Shown: piece after piece, positions 10,577 through 19,300 of the stretch
How positions within the stretch are numbered: position 1 is the stretch's first letter
Layout of the letters: every line of letters starts with the position of its first letter
Origin: Candidatus Paraprochloron terpiosi LD05
GTDB lineage: Bacteria; Cyanobacteriota; Cyanobacteriia; Cyanobacteriales; Prochloraceae
Length of the DNA stretch: 64,000 nt
Assembly (NCBI GenBank): GCA_018141785.1
Contig: CP073341.1
Location: 3,065,422 to 3,129,421 of the forward strand
Reading direction: 5' to 3'
Notes under the pieces: model-generated
Database searches by the model: none
What the model was told of the DNA's origin: nothing
The model's input: the letters and a program-made list of their open reading frames with translations, nothing else
Program-made: the position numbers and the translations under genes

Positions 10577-11788
10577 TTACCACGATTTGCGACCTTTTTC
10601 AAGAACTTTTTCTAGTATTTGTACGGCTGCTTCTACTTCTGGGGCGGAAACAATCAGAGGGGGTAGGAAACGCAGTACTTTCGGACCTGCTGGTACTAGC
10701 AATAAGCCTTCTTCCATTGCTGCTTTAACTATATCTAGGGAGGTGGTTGAACTGTCTTCTTTCAGTTCCATACCATTAATTAAACCCCAACCTCGCACTT
10801 GAGTAAATAAATGGGGATATTTCAGGGCGATGGCCTGCAATTTACCCCGCAACTGTTCCCCTCGCTCCTGAACGTTTTGGAGCAAGTTTTCTTTTTCCAA
10901 AGTTTGTGCTACAGTTAAAGCGGCAGCGCAGGCTAAAGGGTTTCCACCAAAGGTACTGGCGTGGTTTCCGGGTTCAAAGACATCGCAGGACTTTTTGCAC
11001 ATCATGGCTCCGATAGGAATTCCTCCTGCTAAACCTTTGGCACTGGTAAAGATATCCGGTTCGATTCCTAAGTGTTCGTAGCCCCATAACTTGCCTGTGC
11101 GTCCCATTCCCGTTTGTACTTCATCTAAGATAAGGAGAATTCCGGTTTGGTCGCAAATTTTCCGTATGTGCAAGAAATACTCCCTTTCCCCCGGTACCAC
11201 TCCTCCCTCTCCTTGTAAGGGTTCTAACATAATGGCGACGGTTTGGGGATTTTTGCTTAGGGTTTCTTCAATTGCTTGTATATCATTGTAGGGAACGTAT
11301 TCAAATCCGGATACTAAAGGGGAAAAGTCTTTTTGATATTTGGGTTGTCCAGTGGCTGTAATGGTGGCTAGGGTGCGTCCGTGAAAGCTAGCTTTTGCTG
11401 TTATAATAACAGGGTCTTGGGTCATATGCAACACTTTATAGGCATATTTACGAGCTAGTTTAATGGCTGCTTCATTTGCTTCTGCACCGGAGTTACAAAA
11501 GAATGCTTTATCAGCTACCGAATTGGCTACGATCCAGTCTGCTAATTTTTCTTGTTCTGGGATATGATAGAGGTTAGAAACGTGGTGTAATTTTTGGATT
11601 TGCTTGGTTACTGTTTCCACTAGGGCTGGGTGAGCGTGACCTAGGGTACAAGTGGCTATTCCGGCTACGAAGTCCAGATATTCCCGTCCGTCTGTATCCC
11701 AAACGCGACAACCTTCTCCTCTTTCCAGGGCTATGGGAAAGCGTCCGTAAGTGTTCATGACGCTGGTGTGGGAATTTATTTTTGACAT
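10577..11788 (-). CDS. argD: Acetylornithine aminotransferase
   Basis: 403 aa from the ATG at 11788 (MSKINSHTSVMNTYGR). The frame is open for 28 more codons upstream, but that extension (Cys- and Leu-rich) is not family-like. A class III PLP-dependent aminotransferase that converts N-acetylglutamate semialdehyde to N-acetylornithine in arginine synthesis. Visible marks are FFCNSGAEANEAAIKLAR, LMLEPLQGEGG-type substrate loop (IMLEPLQGEGGV), LILDEVQTGMGRTG with the cofactor-binding Asp, and FTSAKGLAGG with the Schiff-base Lys. Length and motifs match ArgD better than other class III enzymes. It is complete. Confidence 0.95.
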   Translation of the reverse strand: MSKINSHTSVMNTYGRFPIALERGEGCRVWDTDGREYLDFVAGIATCTLGHAHPALVETVTKQIQKLHHVSNLYHIPEQEKLADWIVANSVADKAFFCNSGAEANEAAIKLARKYAYKVLHMTQDPVIITAKASFHGRTLATITATGQPKYQKDFSPLVSGFEYVPYNDIQAIEETLSKNPQTVAIMLEPLQGEGGVVPGEREYFLHIRKICDQTGILLILDEVQTGMGRTGKLWGYEHLGIEPDIFTSAKGLAGGIPIGAMMCKKSCDVFEPGNHASTFGGNPLACAAALTVAQTLEKENLLQNVQERGEQLRGKLQAIALKYPHLFTQVRGWGLINGMELKEDSSTTSLDIVKAAMEEGLLLVPAGPKVLRFLPPLIVSAPEVEAAVQILEKVLEKGRKSW

Positions 11789-11910
11789 TACTTTCAAATA
11801 AACAAAGGTTTGGCAGGACAGAGCACAGAGAAAGAGAGGAGATAGATTATAACACGTACCATCTGCCAACACAATTTACCTATCTTGCCTAATATTAGAG
11901 ATAACAAGAG

Positions 11911-11976
11911 ATCGTGCTCTACTCTATCAAGCATTGTCAGAACTAGCTACAGCTCAAGCCAATTTTTACTCCACCC
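11911..11976 (+). pseudogene. Fragment of a coiled-coil/TPR gene, second copy at 14374
   Basis: Translates to LYQALSELATAQANFYST, closely matching LYQSLAELATAQASFYST encoded at 14374-14434. About 50 of 60 bases agree. The similarity stops abruptly where the mazF pseudogene begins on the opposite strand, so this is a short leftover of a paralogous gene. The two copies bracket the mazEF-intron block. Confidence 0.65.
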
Positions 11977-11977
11977 G

Positions 11978-12363
11978 TTACCCAACCAGCGTATTCAGCT
12001 TGCCCAGCACTTGCTCTACCAACTCTAACGGTGCTTCTTTCACAAACTTAGCTTTCCTCACTCGACAGTCAACACTTCTCAGTTGGTCGGCCAGCACTAC
12101 CCCATAGGTGTGCATCTGGGCAGGTAACTCAACCTCAAAAGACCAACCTTTTATTTTACTCGTAATCGGACAAACCAGAATCAGATTCGAGATGCGATTG
12201 TAAGGAAGAGGGGAAATGACTAACACCGGACGATAACCTGCCTGTTCGTTGCCGATTTGCGGATTCAGCTGTAGTATGATTTAACTTTCTGGCCTGAAGG
12301 GCCCGAAAGGTTAATATAGATGATATCACCTCGCTTGGGAGTGCGTCCTTCAATCCCTACCAA
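11978..12363 (-). pseudogene. mazF: MazF/PemK-type endoribonuclease toxin, disrupted by a 41-bp repeat
   Basis: MazF toxins cut mRNA at short sequences. The N-terminal part reads RTPKRGDIIYINL from a probable TTG at 12363. The rest reads NPQIGNEQAGYRPVLVISP on to VLADQLRSVDC and a C-terminal helix, together a full-length MazF. Between INL and NPQ lies an extra 41 bp (12265-12305). Its length is not a multiple of three, and it brings an in-frame TGA, so the toxin cannot be made. Removing exactly those 41 bp restores a clean frame. The gene overlaps the end of mazE, as in intact mazEF operons. The antitoxin is also interrupted, by a group II intron. Confidence 0.85.
12265..12305. repeat. 41-bp hairpin repeat inserted in mazF
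   Basis: The insert, together with a few flanking mazF bases (stem TTAACTTTCTGGCC against GGCCCGAAAGGTTAA), folds as an imperfect hairpin. Bases 12274-12301 are identical (28 bp) to 57201-57228, an intergenic site 45 kb away. This marks it as a tiny mobile or dispersed element. Its edges are inferred from the restored mazF frame. Confidence 0.75.
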
Positions 12364-12530
12364 AGCTCTTCTCCTACTGGATCTCCCCAGTCTAATTCAT
12401 CGTGCTGCATTTCGGGGAGAGCTACTGCGAGTAACTCGTCGAGATCGTACTTGGGTCGAGCTGGGGATAAGACCACCCGGTTGCCTAAAGAGATAGAGTT
12501 ACGGTTTCTCCCTCTTTCCATCCTAATTAG

Positions 12531-13924
12531 AGTCGAGGGGGATGTTACCACCCCGCCCCTCTCCTACGAACTGTACGTGAGACTTTCACCTCATACAGCT
12601 CAGGTGCTTCTACACCTTTACGGCGCGTTTTACGAGTCCGTCTTTAATGCGCTTGCGGTATATCGCTTGCGCCTGATGACATTCCCGATGGAGGGCAACT
12701 AGATTCTTACGTTTCCAGTTGTTATGGTTACCGTCAATGTGGTGCAACTCCACGGCACCGTCTATCTCCATGAACTTACGGTTGCAATGCGGACATATGC
12801 CTTTCTGTCGCTTAATTGCTTCAGCAGTTGGCCCATTATATAATTTGGAATTTCGACCAACCCAGTAGGGAATGTTCCCATTGTAGGGTGAGGCATCACC
12901 TTTAACCATCACGTGGTTATTGACTTTCCAGGGAACTTCTGGGAAAGCTTTCTCTATCTGCTTTGATGTAAACTGGCGTTTAGCCGCTCCTAAGGGTTTA
13001 CCCTTGATAGCCAGACGTCGTCAGCCCTCCGGCCAATCTTCCCCGCTAGCAGGAATGCTGCTAAGTGGAGCCTCAAGGCTTTTAAACTGCGGTATTCGAT
13101 TGAAGTCGGGTTAGTGATATTCACAATTTTGACCTCATTTAGTCGCTCTGATAATTACATTGGGTCTCTTCTCTGTAGAAACCATCAGGCAGTTACGCCT
13201 TCTCTTACCCTCGCCCTTCCGTTAAGCCGTTAATCAGCGGTGCGACCCACCTCTCGCCATCCGCGATGCCGAGAGGTGGAAAGCGCACCAAGACGGCGAC
13301 CCCACCACTTCACATGCCTGCTCCTGCGCACACGGCAGTCAGGTTGGGCTTGGAATCCCCTGTTTCTGTGGAAGTTGAGCGAGTTTTTACTCGTTCCGAA
13401 CGAACTATTGTTACGAACCCTTGGGACTCATCCATTGACCTATTACCAACTCAGGAATGCAAGTGCAAGCAATTGGCCTTGCGAGTTTCTTTCGGTATCT
13501 TTTCTGCAATACGCGATTTGGCAGTGTCTTACCTTAAGTCTTTTCGTAGATGATTCACTTTAAGTTATCCCGGTGTTCTCCTTGTTAGCGGTGTTACCAT
13601 CGAACCGCTCGATAGCTTCAGTTCCGCCCTGTTGCCAGCTTCTGCCTGGTGATTAACCTCACAGTGGCCAGATAAAGATTCACGTGATTCCCCTGCTCCT
13701 GCGCAGCCGCGCCCTCCGGGCGGGAGGGGCTTTCACCCTCATAGTTCATTCAGTTGTCAAGGTTCGGTCATCCCCTTAGATTATCGGAGACGGTGTCCCG
13801 GAAACCCCTGCTCCTGTGCAGCCGCACCTGAGCAGGCTCTTGCTTATGTTTGGCTTACGCCGCGACTTTCACAAGAAACGAGCCGCACCCTGCTGGATAA
13901 TCCCTTGGGGCAGGTGAAGTGCAC
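12531..13924 (-). mobile_element. Group II intron, internally deleted, inserted in mazE
   Basis: On the minus strand the element begins GTGCAC near 13924 and continues through a structured region containing GGGTGCGGCTCGTTTC, GTGAAAGTCGCGG and CCGAACCTTGACAACTGAA, the pattern of group II domain I. Near the 3' end (about 12605-12560) is a domain V hairpin, GAGCTGTATGAGG..GAAAG..ACGTACAGTTC, followed by a domain VI-like stem and the boundary near 12531. The total is ~1.4 kb; ORF-carrying introns are usually ~2.5 kb. Only the HNH end of the encoded protein remains, so most of the reverse transcriptase is lost. The ORFs on the plus strand here are fortuitous. End points are accurate to a few bases. 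Confidence 0.85.
12610..13020 (-). pseudogene. Group II intron-encoded protein, C-terminal HNH remnant
   Basis: The frame is open from 13020 to 12610. It reads KGKPLGAAKRQFTSKQIEK upstream, then VKGDASPYNGNIPYW, a CPHC zinc knuckle, and ELHHIDGNHNNWKRKNL followed by LHRECH, a complete HNH endonuclease motif with a CxxC. HNH domains at the end of group II intron proteins cut the second target strand during retrohoming. No reverse transcriptase or maturase domain is present upstream, so this is a truncated remnant. Whether it is translated from the GTG/ATG at 12912/12909 is unknown. Confidence 0.75.
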
Positions 13925-14054
13925 TCATAGTTTCGCCATTTTCCAATTTCTTGTTCCATCATTGCTGCACTTTTCCCACGTATAATATAAGCCCATCTTA
14001 CCTCATCCTCCACCAGGTGATAAGATATATCTTATATATAAAATTTTATGAGAG

Positions 14055-14583
14055 GCGATCGCCCTGAATCCTAAATATGTTTTAGCTTGGAGAAATCAAG
14101 GGTCTGTACTACAGATATTAAGAAGCTCTTGTAGCTTGCAATCGCCTTGCGGCGCCACTCTTAGTGCTCCCGCTCTGGAAATTGACCCTAAGAATCATGT
14201 TACACTTAATTTTTAAGCATTAACCTTGAGTCTCCTGCAAGATTTTGAAAAAGCGATGACAGTTATTGATGAGTTGATCAATCTGAAACATCAAAAAGTG
14301 TTATACAGAGCTAATCGGGTATTATTTTAGCCTGGGTAGGAAGGAAGGACGTGAAGAGAGGCAAAGAGATTGGGATCGACTCTACCAAAGTTTGGCAGAA
14401 TTAGCTACAGCTCAAGCCAGTTTTTACTCCACCCAAGCTAACCTGAATCAACGATTACAAGAATCAGATAGACGTCAAAAAGAAATTGTTAAAATACAAA
14501 CTAACCTGAATAAGCGTTTAGAAGAATCAGACAAACGTCAAGGGGAAATTGTGGAAATAATCAAACTATTAACCAATAAATAA
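14055..14583 (+). pseudogene. TPR/coiled-coil protein remnant
   Basis: Pieces of one decayed gene in several frames. ALNPKYVLAWRNQGSVL at the start is a TPR repeat; ALEIDPKNHVT is the end of another; LLQDFEKAMTVIDELINL and VLYRANRVLF continue in a different frame. The last part (to 14583) reads DRLYQSLAELATAQ, then two copies of a coiled-coil unit, NLNQRLQESDRRQKEIV and NLNKRLEESDKRQGEIV. There is no ATG for the last part (only a TTG at 14392). A GC-rich dispersed-repeat-like segment (about 14133-14172) sits between the first two TPR pieces. Confidence 0.65.
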
Positions 14584-14637
14584 AGGTTGCGGGTGGTGAT
14601 TATACCGCACAATCTTTACTACATAAATTATTAAAGG

Positions 14638-16251
14638 TTATGTAGATGAAATTTCGTAGTTGATCGTGAAGTAGAAACCTTTTTCTTGAAGATTATCCCC
14701 TTCATTCTCCACTTGTGTCAAGGAAACAGCATAGTCAACCCGCATATTTAATCCTGGTAGGGGTTGCAAGAGGATTCCCAAACCAATACCTGCAATTACG
14801 TTCTGGTTTTGGCTGAGGGAATTGGGATTATCATCTGTATTTAACACTGCTCCAGCATCCAGAAAAGGTGCTATTTGTAAGGTAGGGATTCCATCTTCGT
14901 CTCGTTGTAAGGTAATTCTATCTTCAATGGAGAAACGAATACCATTATCCCCAGCAAGGAGATTTTGACGATAGCCCCGTACAGACTGACCACCACCAAT
15001 GATAAATTGTTGGGAGGGTAATAAACCATCGGTGGAAAGTTGAATTTCTCCTTGTATAATTAAGAAGTTGGTGGGACTGAATATTTGGACTCGTTGTACT
15101 TGACCTGACCAACTGAAAAATTGACCGTCGGGAATAGGGTCGTTATTTTCCGTTGCATTGAATAGTTGGGTACCGAAGTTTAACTGGGACCGTAATGACC
15201 AAGCACCTGATTGATTGCGAGTAATATATTCTTGGGAGAAGTTGAACACACTGGTGGTGCTGACTCCGTCAGAGTCTGGTCCAAAACCAAAGGGTGTGGG
15301 TCCTGCAAAGGTAAAAGTCTGACCGTCTCGGTAGGTAAAACCAAAGGACAGGGCAAATTCTTTCCCGGGAGTGTAAATTAAAGGTTGACGATAGGTAATA
15401 TTAAATAAATCCGATTCTCCTTCAATACCTAGGGAGTCGAAGGGTTCTTGTATTACTTCATTGCGATCAATTGACCCACTCACTCTTAAGGTTCCGTTCA
15501 TTGCATTGAGGGGTAGTTGATAGGTCAAGTTCCAGGTGTCCGCACCGGATCGGGTGGTACGTCTATAGGAAACAGCAAAGGAATCACCAATGCCGGAGAA
15601 ATTCCGGTGGATAGCACCTACTCCTATCTGTTCGGAACCCACACTGGGAGGGGAATAGTTATCCACACTGAAGTTAGCATTGAAAGGGTTTGCTTCAGTG
15701 ACTCGTACTATTAAGATACTCTGGTTTACCCCGTGTCCTTTCCGCAAACTAGCTTCTACGTTTTCTAGGAGGGGGTCGATCCGCAATAAACGCAGTTGTT
15801 CTTCTAGCTTTCTGGGATTGAGGGGGGTGGTAGCTCCTAGTTCTACCCTTTTACGGACGTAACTGGGGTTCAGTTTCCGTAAACCTTCAATTCTGATTTC
15901 TTCTATCCCTCCTTCGAGGATTTTAATTTCCACTACTCCTGTGGTGAGGGACTCGGGGACCAGGGTTGCTTCGGAGGTGAGATATTCCCGTTCTAGGTAG
16001 AGTTGGGTAATAGCGTTGACTGCGGCTTCTAGTTCGGTTCTAGTTACTTCTCGTCCTTGGAGTTCTTGGATAATAGGTCCGAATTTGCTAGAGTCGAAGA
16101 TGCTGCTACCAGTTACTTCAATGCGGTCTACTTGAATTTTATCAGGGGTTTGAGCGATTTGTTGTCTAGGAGGAGCGGCCAGAGTGCTGGAACTAATCCA
16201 CATTAATGCTACTAGGGTGGAAGTAATTATGTCAAGACAATGGTTTCTCAT
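14638..16251 (-). CDS. TpsB-type outer-membrane transporter (ShlB/FhaC/HecB family)
   Basis: 537 aa with an N-terminal signal peptide ending near SSSTLAA. It is the outer-membrane pore of a two-partner secretion system. Two POTRA-like units follow (about 40-115 and 116-190), with IQVDRIEVTGSSIF at the start of the first and IEEIRIEGLRKL at the start of the second. From ~195 on it is a 16-stranded beta-barrel; the conserved GGGQSVRGYR segment near residue 430 matches the VRGY motif of loop L6. It is divergent from, and separated by ~110 bp from, a giant TpsA-type gene, its obvious substrate. No defects are seen. Confidence 0.93.
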   Translation of the reverse strand: MRNHCLDIITSTLVALMWISSSTLAAPPRQQIAQTPDKIQVDRIEVTGSSIFDSSKFGPIIQELQGREVTRTELEAAVNAITQLYLEREYLTSEATLVPESLTTGVVEIKILEGGIEEIRIEGLRKLNPSYVRKRVELGATTPLNPRKLEEQLRLLRIDPLLENVEASLRKGHGVNQSILIVRVTEANPFNANFSVDNYSPPSVGSEQIGVGAIHRNFSGIGDSFAVSYRRTTRSGADTWNLTYQLPLNAMNGTLRVSGSIDRNEVIQEPFDSLGIEGESDLFNITYRQPLIYTPGKEFALSFGFTYRDGQTFTFAGPTPFGFGPDSDGVSTTSVFNFSQEYITRNQSGAWSLRSQLNFGTQLFNATENNDPIPDGQFFSWSGQVQRVQIFSPTNFLIIQGEIQLSTDGLLPSQQFIIGGGQSVRGYRQNLLAGDNGIRFSIEDRITLQRDEDGIPTLQIAPFLDAGAVLNTDDNPNSLSQNQNVIAGIGLGILLQPLPGLNMRVDYAVSLTQVENEGDNLQEKGFYFTINYEISST

Positions 16252-16364
16252 TTTTCTCTCATTTTAATCTCAGATTTCTTGACAAAAAATTTACATTTAA
16301 ACTTTGACTTTTATATTATATTGAAAGTAGTAACAATAAATGTGCCTGATTGAGGAAATTGACC

Positions 16365-19300
16365 ATGGAGATAATTACTCGGTTACTCATGAAGAAAATA
16401 TTAGTACGGGGTAGTTTGGGGCTGCTGTTAGGATTACTGGGAACCGCAAAACCCTTAGTAGCACAGCAGATTATTCCCAATAACGATGGTACCGGAACAT
16501 TAGTAACGCCCCATGGTAACAGACTGGACATTCACGGGGGCAGTTTGTCAGGGGACGGCCAGAATCTCTTCCATAGTTTCCAACAATTTGGTCTGGATGT
16601 TAACCAAATTGCTAATTTCCTCTCCAACCCCAATATTCGCCATATCCTGGGCCGGGTGAACGGAGGAGACCCTTCCCTGATTAACGGGTTGATTCAAGTG
16701 ACGGGAGGTCCAGCTAACCTATATATTATGAATCCGGCGGGGATTATTTTTGGTCCCGATGCTCGATTAAACGTTGGGGGAGATTTTACAGCCACAACCA
16801 GTACCAGTATTGGTTTTGGGGATAATTTGTTTCAAGCTTTTGGCAACAACGACTATCAAAGTTTGGTGGGAACTCCCGACTCTTTTTACTTCAATAGTGA
16901 GTCGGGGACGATTGTAAACGCTGGGGAGTTGGCAGTAGATTCCGGGCAGAATTTAACTTTGGCGGGTTCTCGGGTATTGAACTCCGGGAAGTTGGTAGCA
17001 GAAGATGGGAGTGTCATTATTGCAGCAGTACCGGGGGAAAATTTGCTCCGTGTCTCCTTTCCAGGAAATATATTGAGTTTGGAAGTTCCTTTAGAGGTAG
17101 ACAAAGATGGAAATATTGCTCCTATTACCCCGAAAATGTTATTAGAGGGTATTAAAGGAACCGGTTTTGCCCTTCAGGAGTCCGGTGAGGTGGCGTTAAA
17201 TGATGGAACGGTGGTTCCGACGGAACCTGGGAGTGTTGTGGTTACGGGAACTGTGAGTTCTGGTGCTGTGTCAGTAGTGGGAGAGAAGATAGGATTATAT
17301 GGAGCAGATTTTTCGGGAAATGAGATTAAGATAGGGGGAGATATTAGGGGTAAAGGGAGTTTTCCCACTGCTGAGCGGGTCTATATTAGTGAGGGGACTA
17401 AGATAAGTACGGGTTTTGAGGGTGAGGTTGTTGTTTATAGTGATGAAGTGACGTTTTTTGCAGGAGAGATCCATTCTCTTGAAGGTTTTGTGGAGTTGTC
17501 CGGGAAGGAGGATTTGGCTTTATTGGGTTCCGTTAATGTGGGGAATGGGACTATTCTCATCGATCCTCGGGATATTAATATTGTAGCAAGTTCTGGGGGT
17601 ACAAATAATAATAATGAGTTGACGGATGGGCAGATATTAATGAGTGACGGGGGAATTAATATTGATTTTACCATTACGAATCTAGCTTTGACGGAGTTGA
17701 CTGGGAATATTATTCTGGAAGCATCCCGGGATATTACAGTGACTGCAAATGCAAATGCGTTTTTTAATGAGCTGTTTTTTAATAATCAAACAGCAGGGGA
17801 GACGATTACTTTCACTGCTGGTAGGAATATAGATATTGGGACCGATATCACAACTAACGGTGGTGCTGTTAATTTGACGGCAACGGGTGATATTACCACA
17901 CGGAACATTGTAACTTCACAACAAAGCGGTAAAGGGGGGGATATAACTCTCAATAGTACAGGAGGGAGTATTGATACGATGGGAAATCTAGAATCTCGTG
18001 GTACTGGCAGTGGAAATGGAGGTGCCATCAACCTTACTGCTATGAGTGATATTATGACAAACTCCCTCAATGTTTCTTCAAGTACCGGTAACGGGGGAAA
18101 TATAACTCTCAATAGTACAGGAGGGAGTATTAATACGATGGGAACTCTAGATTCTCGTAGTACTGGCAGAGGAAATGGAGGTGCCATCAATCTTACTGCT
18201 CAGGGTAATATTACCACAGACTCCCTCATCTCTACTTCACAGAACGGTGACGGGGGAAATATAACTCTCAATACTGCTCAGGGTAATATTACCACCACAG
18301 ACGACCTCAATGTTGCTTCACAGAACGGTAACGAGGGGGGAAATATAACTCTCAATAGTACAAGAGGGAGTATTGATACGATGAAAACTCTAGATTCTGG
18401 TAATGGCAGAGGAAATGGAGGTGCCATCAGTCTTACTGCTGAGGGTAATATTACCACAAACTCCCTTGATGCTGCTTCAGACCAAGGTAACGGGGGAAAT
18501 ATAACTCTCAATAGTACAAGAGGGAGAATTGAGACGAGGGCTGGAACTCAAGTAGATTCTCGTAGTACTGGCAGAGGAAATGGAGGTGCCATCAGTCTTA
18601 CTGCTGAGGGTAATATTACCACAGACTCCCTCATCTCTAGTTCACAGAGCGGTAACGGGGGAGATATAACTCTCAAAAGTATAAGAGGGAGTATTAATAC
18701 GATCGTCATGGACAATGAAGAGTCAGAAAATCTAGACTCTCGTAGTAACACAGGAAATGGAGGTGCCATCAGTCTTACTGCTGAGGGTAATATTACCACA
18801 GACTCCCTCATCTCTACTTCACAGAACGGTGACGGGGGAAATATAACTCTCAATACTGCAAGAGGGAGAATTGATACGAGGGCTGGAACTTTAGACTCTC
18901 GTCATCGGTCTTCTAATAACACAGGAAATGGAGGTGTCATCAATCTTACTGCTCAGGGTAATATTACCACAGACTCCCTCATCTCTAGTTCACAGAACGG
19001 TGACGGGGGAAATATAACTCTCAATACTGCAAGAGGGAGAATTGATACGAGAGCTCGGAGAAATAATACGAGCGATCTAAGTCTTCTAGATTCTCGTGGT
19101 AGTCGAACAGGAAATGGAGGTGCCATCAATCTTACTGCTGAGGGTAATATTACCACAGACTCCCTCATCTCTACTTCACAGAACGGTAACGGGGGAAATA
19201 TAACTCTCAATACTGCAAGAGGGAGTATTGATACGAGAGCTCGGAGAATGGATACGAGCGATCGAACTCAAGTAGATTCTCGTAGTACTGGCAGAGGAAA

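Larger units (their letters stand above)
12357..13962 (-). pseudogene. mazE: MazE-type antitoxin, split by a group II intron
   Basis: The 3' part (about 12530 to 12357) encodes SLGNRVVLSPARPKYDLDELL and ends DWGDPVGEELW, the toxin-binding tail of MazE antitoxins. The 5' part probably begins at the ATG at 13962 or 13959 and encodes MEQEIGKWRN, resembling the KWGNS start of the MazE DNA-binding domain, then runs into the intron 5' end near 13924. Much of the AbrB-like DNA-binding domain is not recognisable, so splicing would not restore a normal antitoxin. It is followed by the disrupted mazF. The 3' exon is certain; the 5' exon is tentative. Confidence 0.65.

Noticed and set aside
13240..13563. 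Two plus-strand ORFs of ~100 codons
   Set aside because: They lie within the structured part of the group II intron on the opposite strand and resemble nothing.
17435..19210. Minus-strand Pro/Leu-rich ORFs opposite the Gly/Asn repeats
   Set aside because: Shadows of the repeated coding sequence on the other strand; they reappear with each repeat unit.
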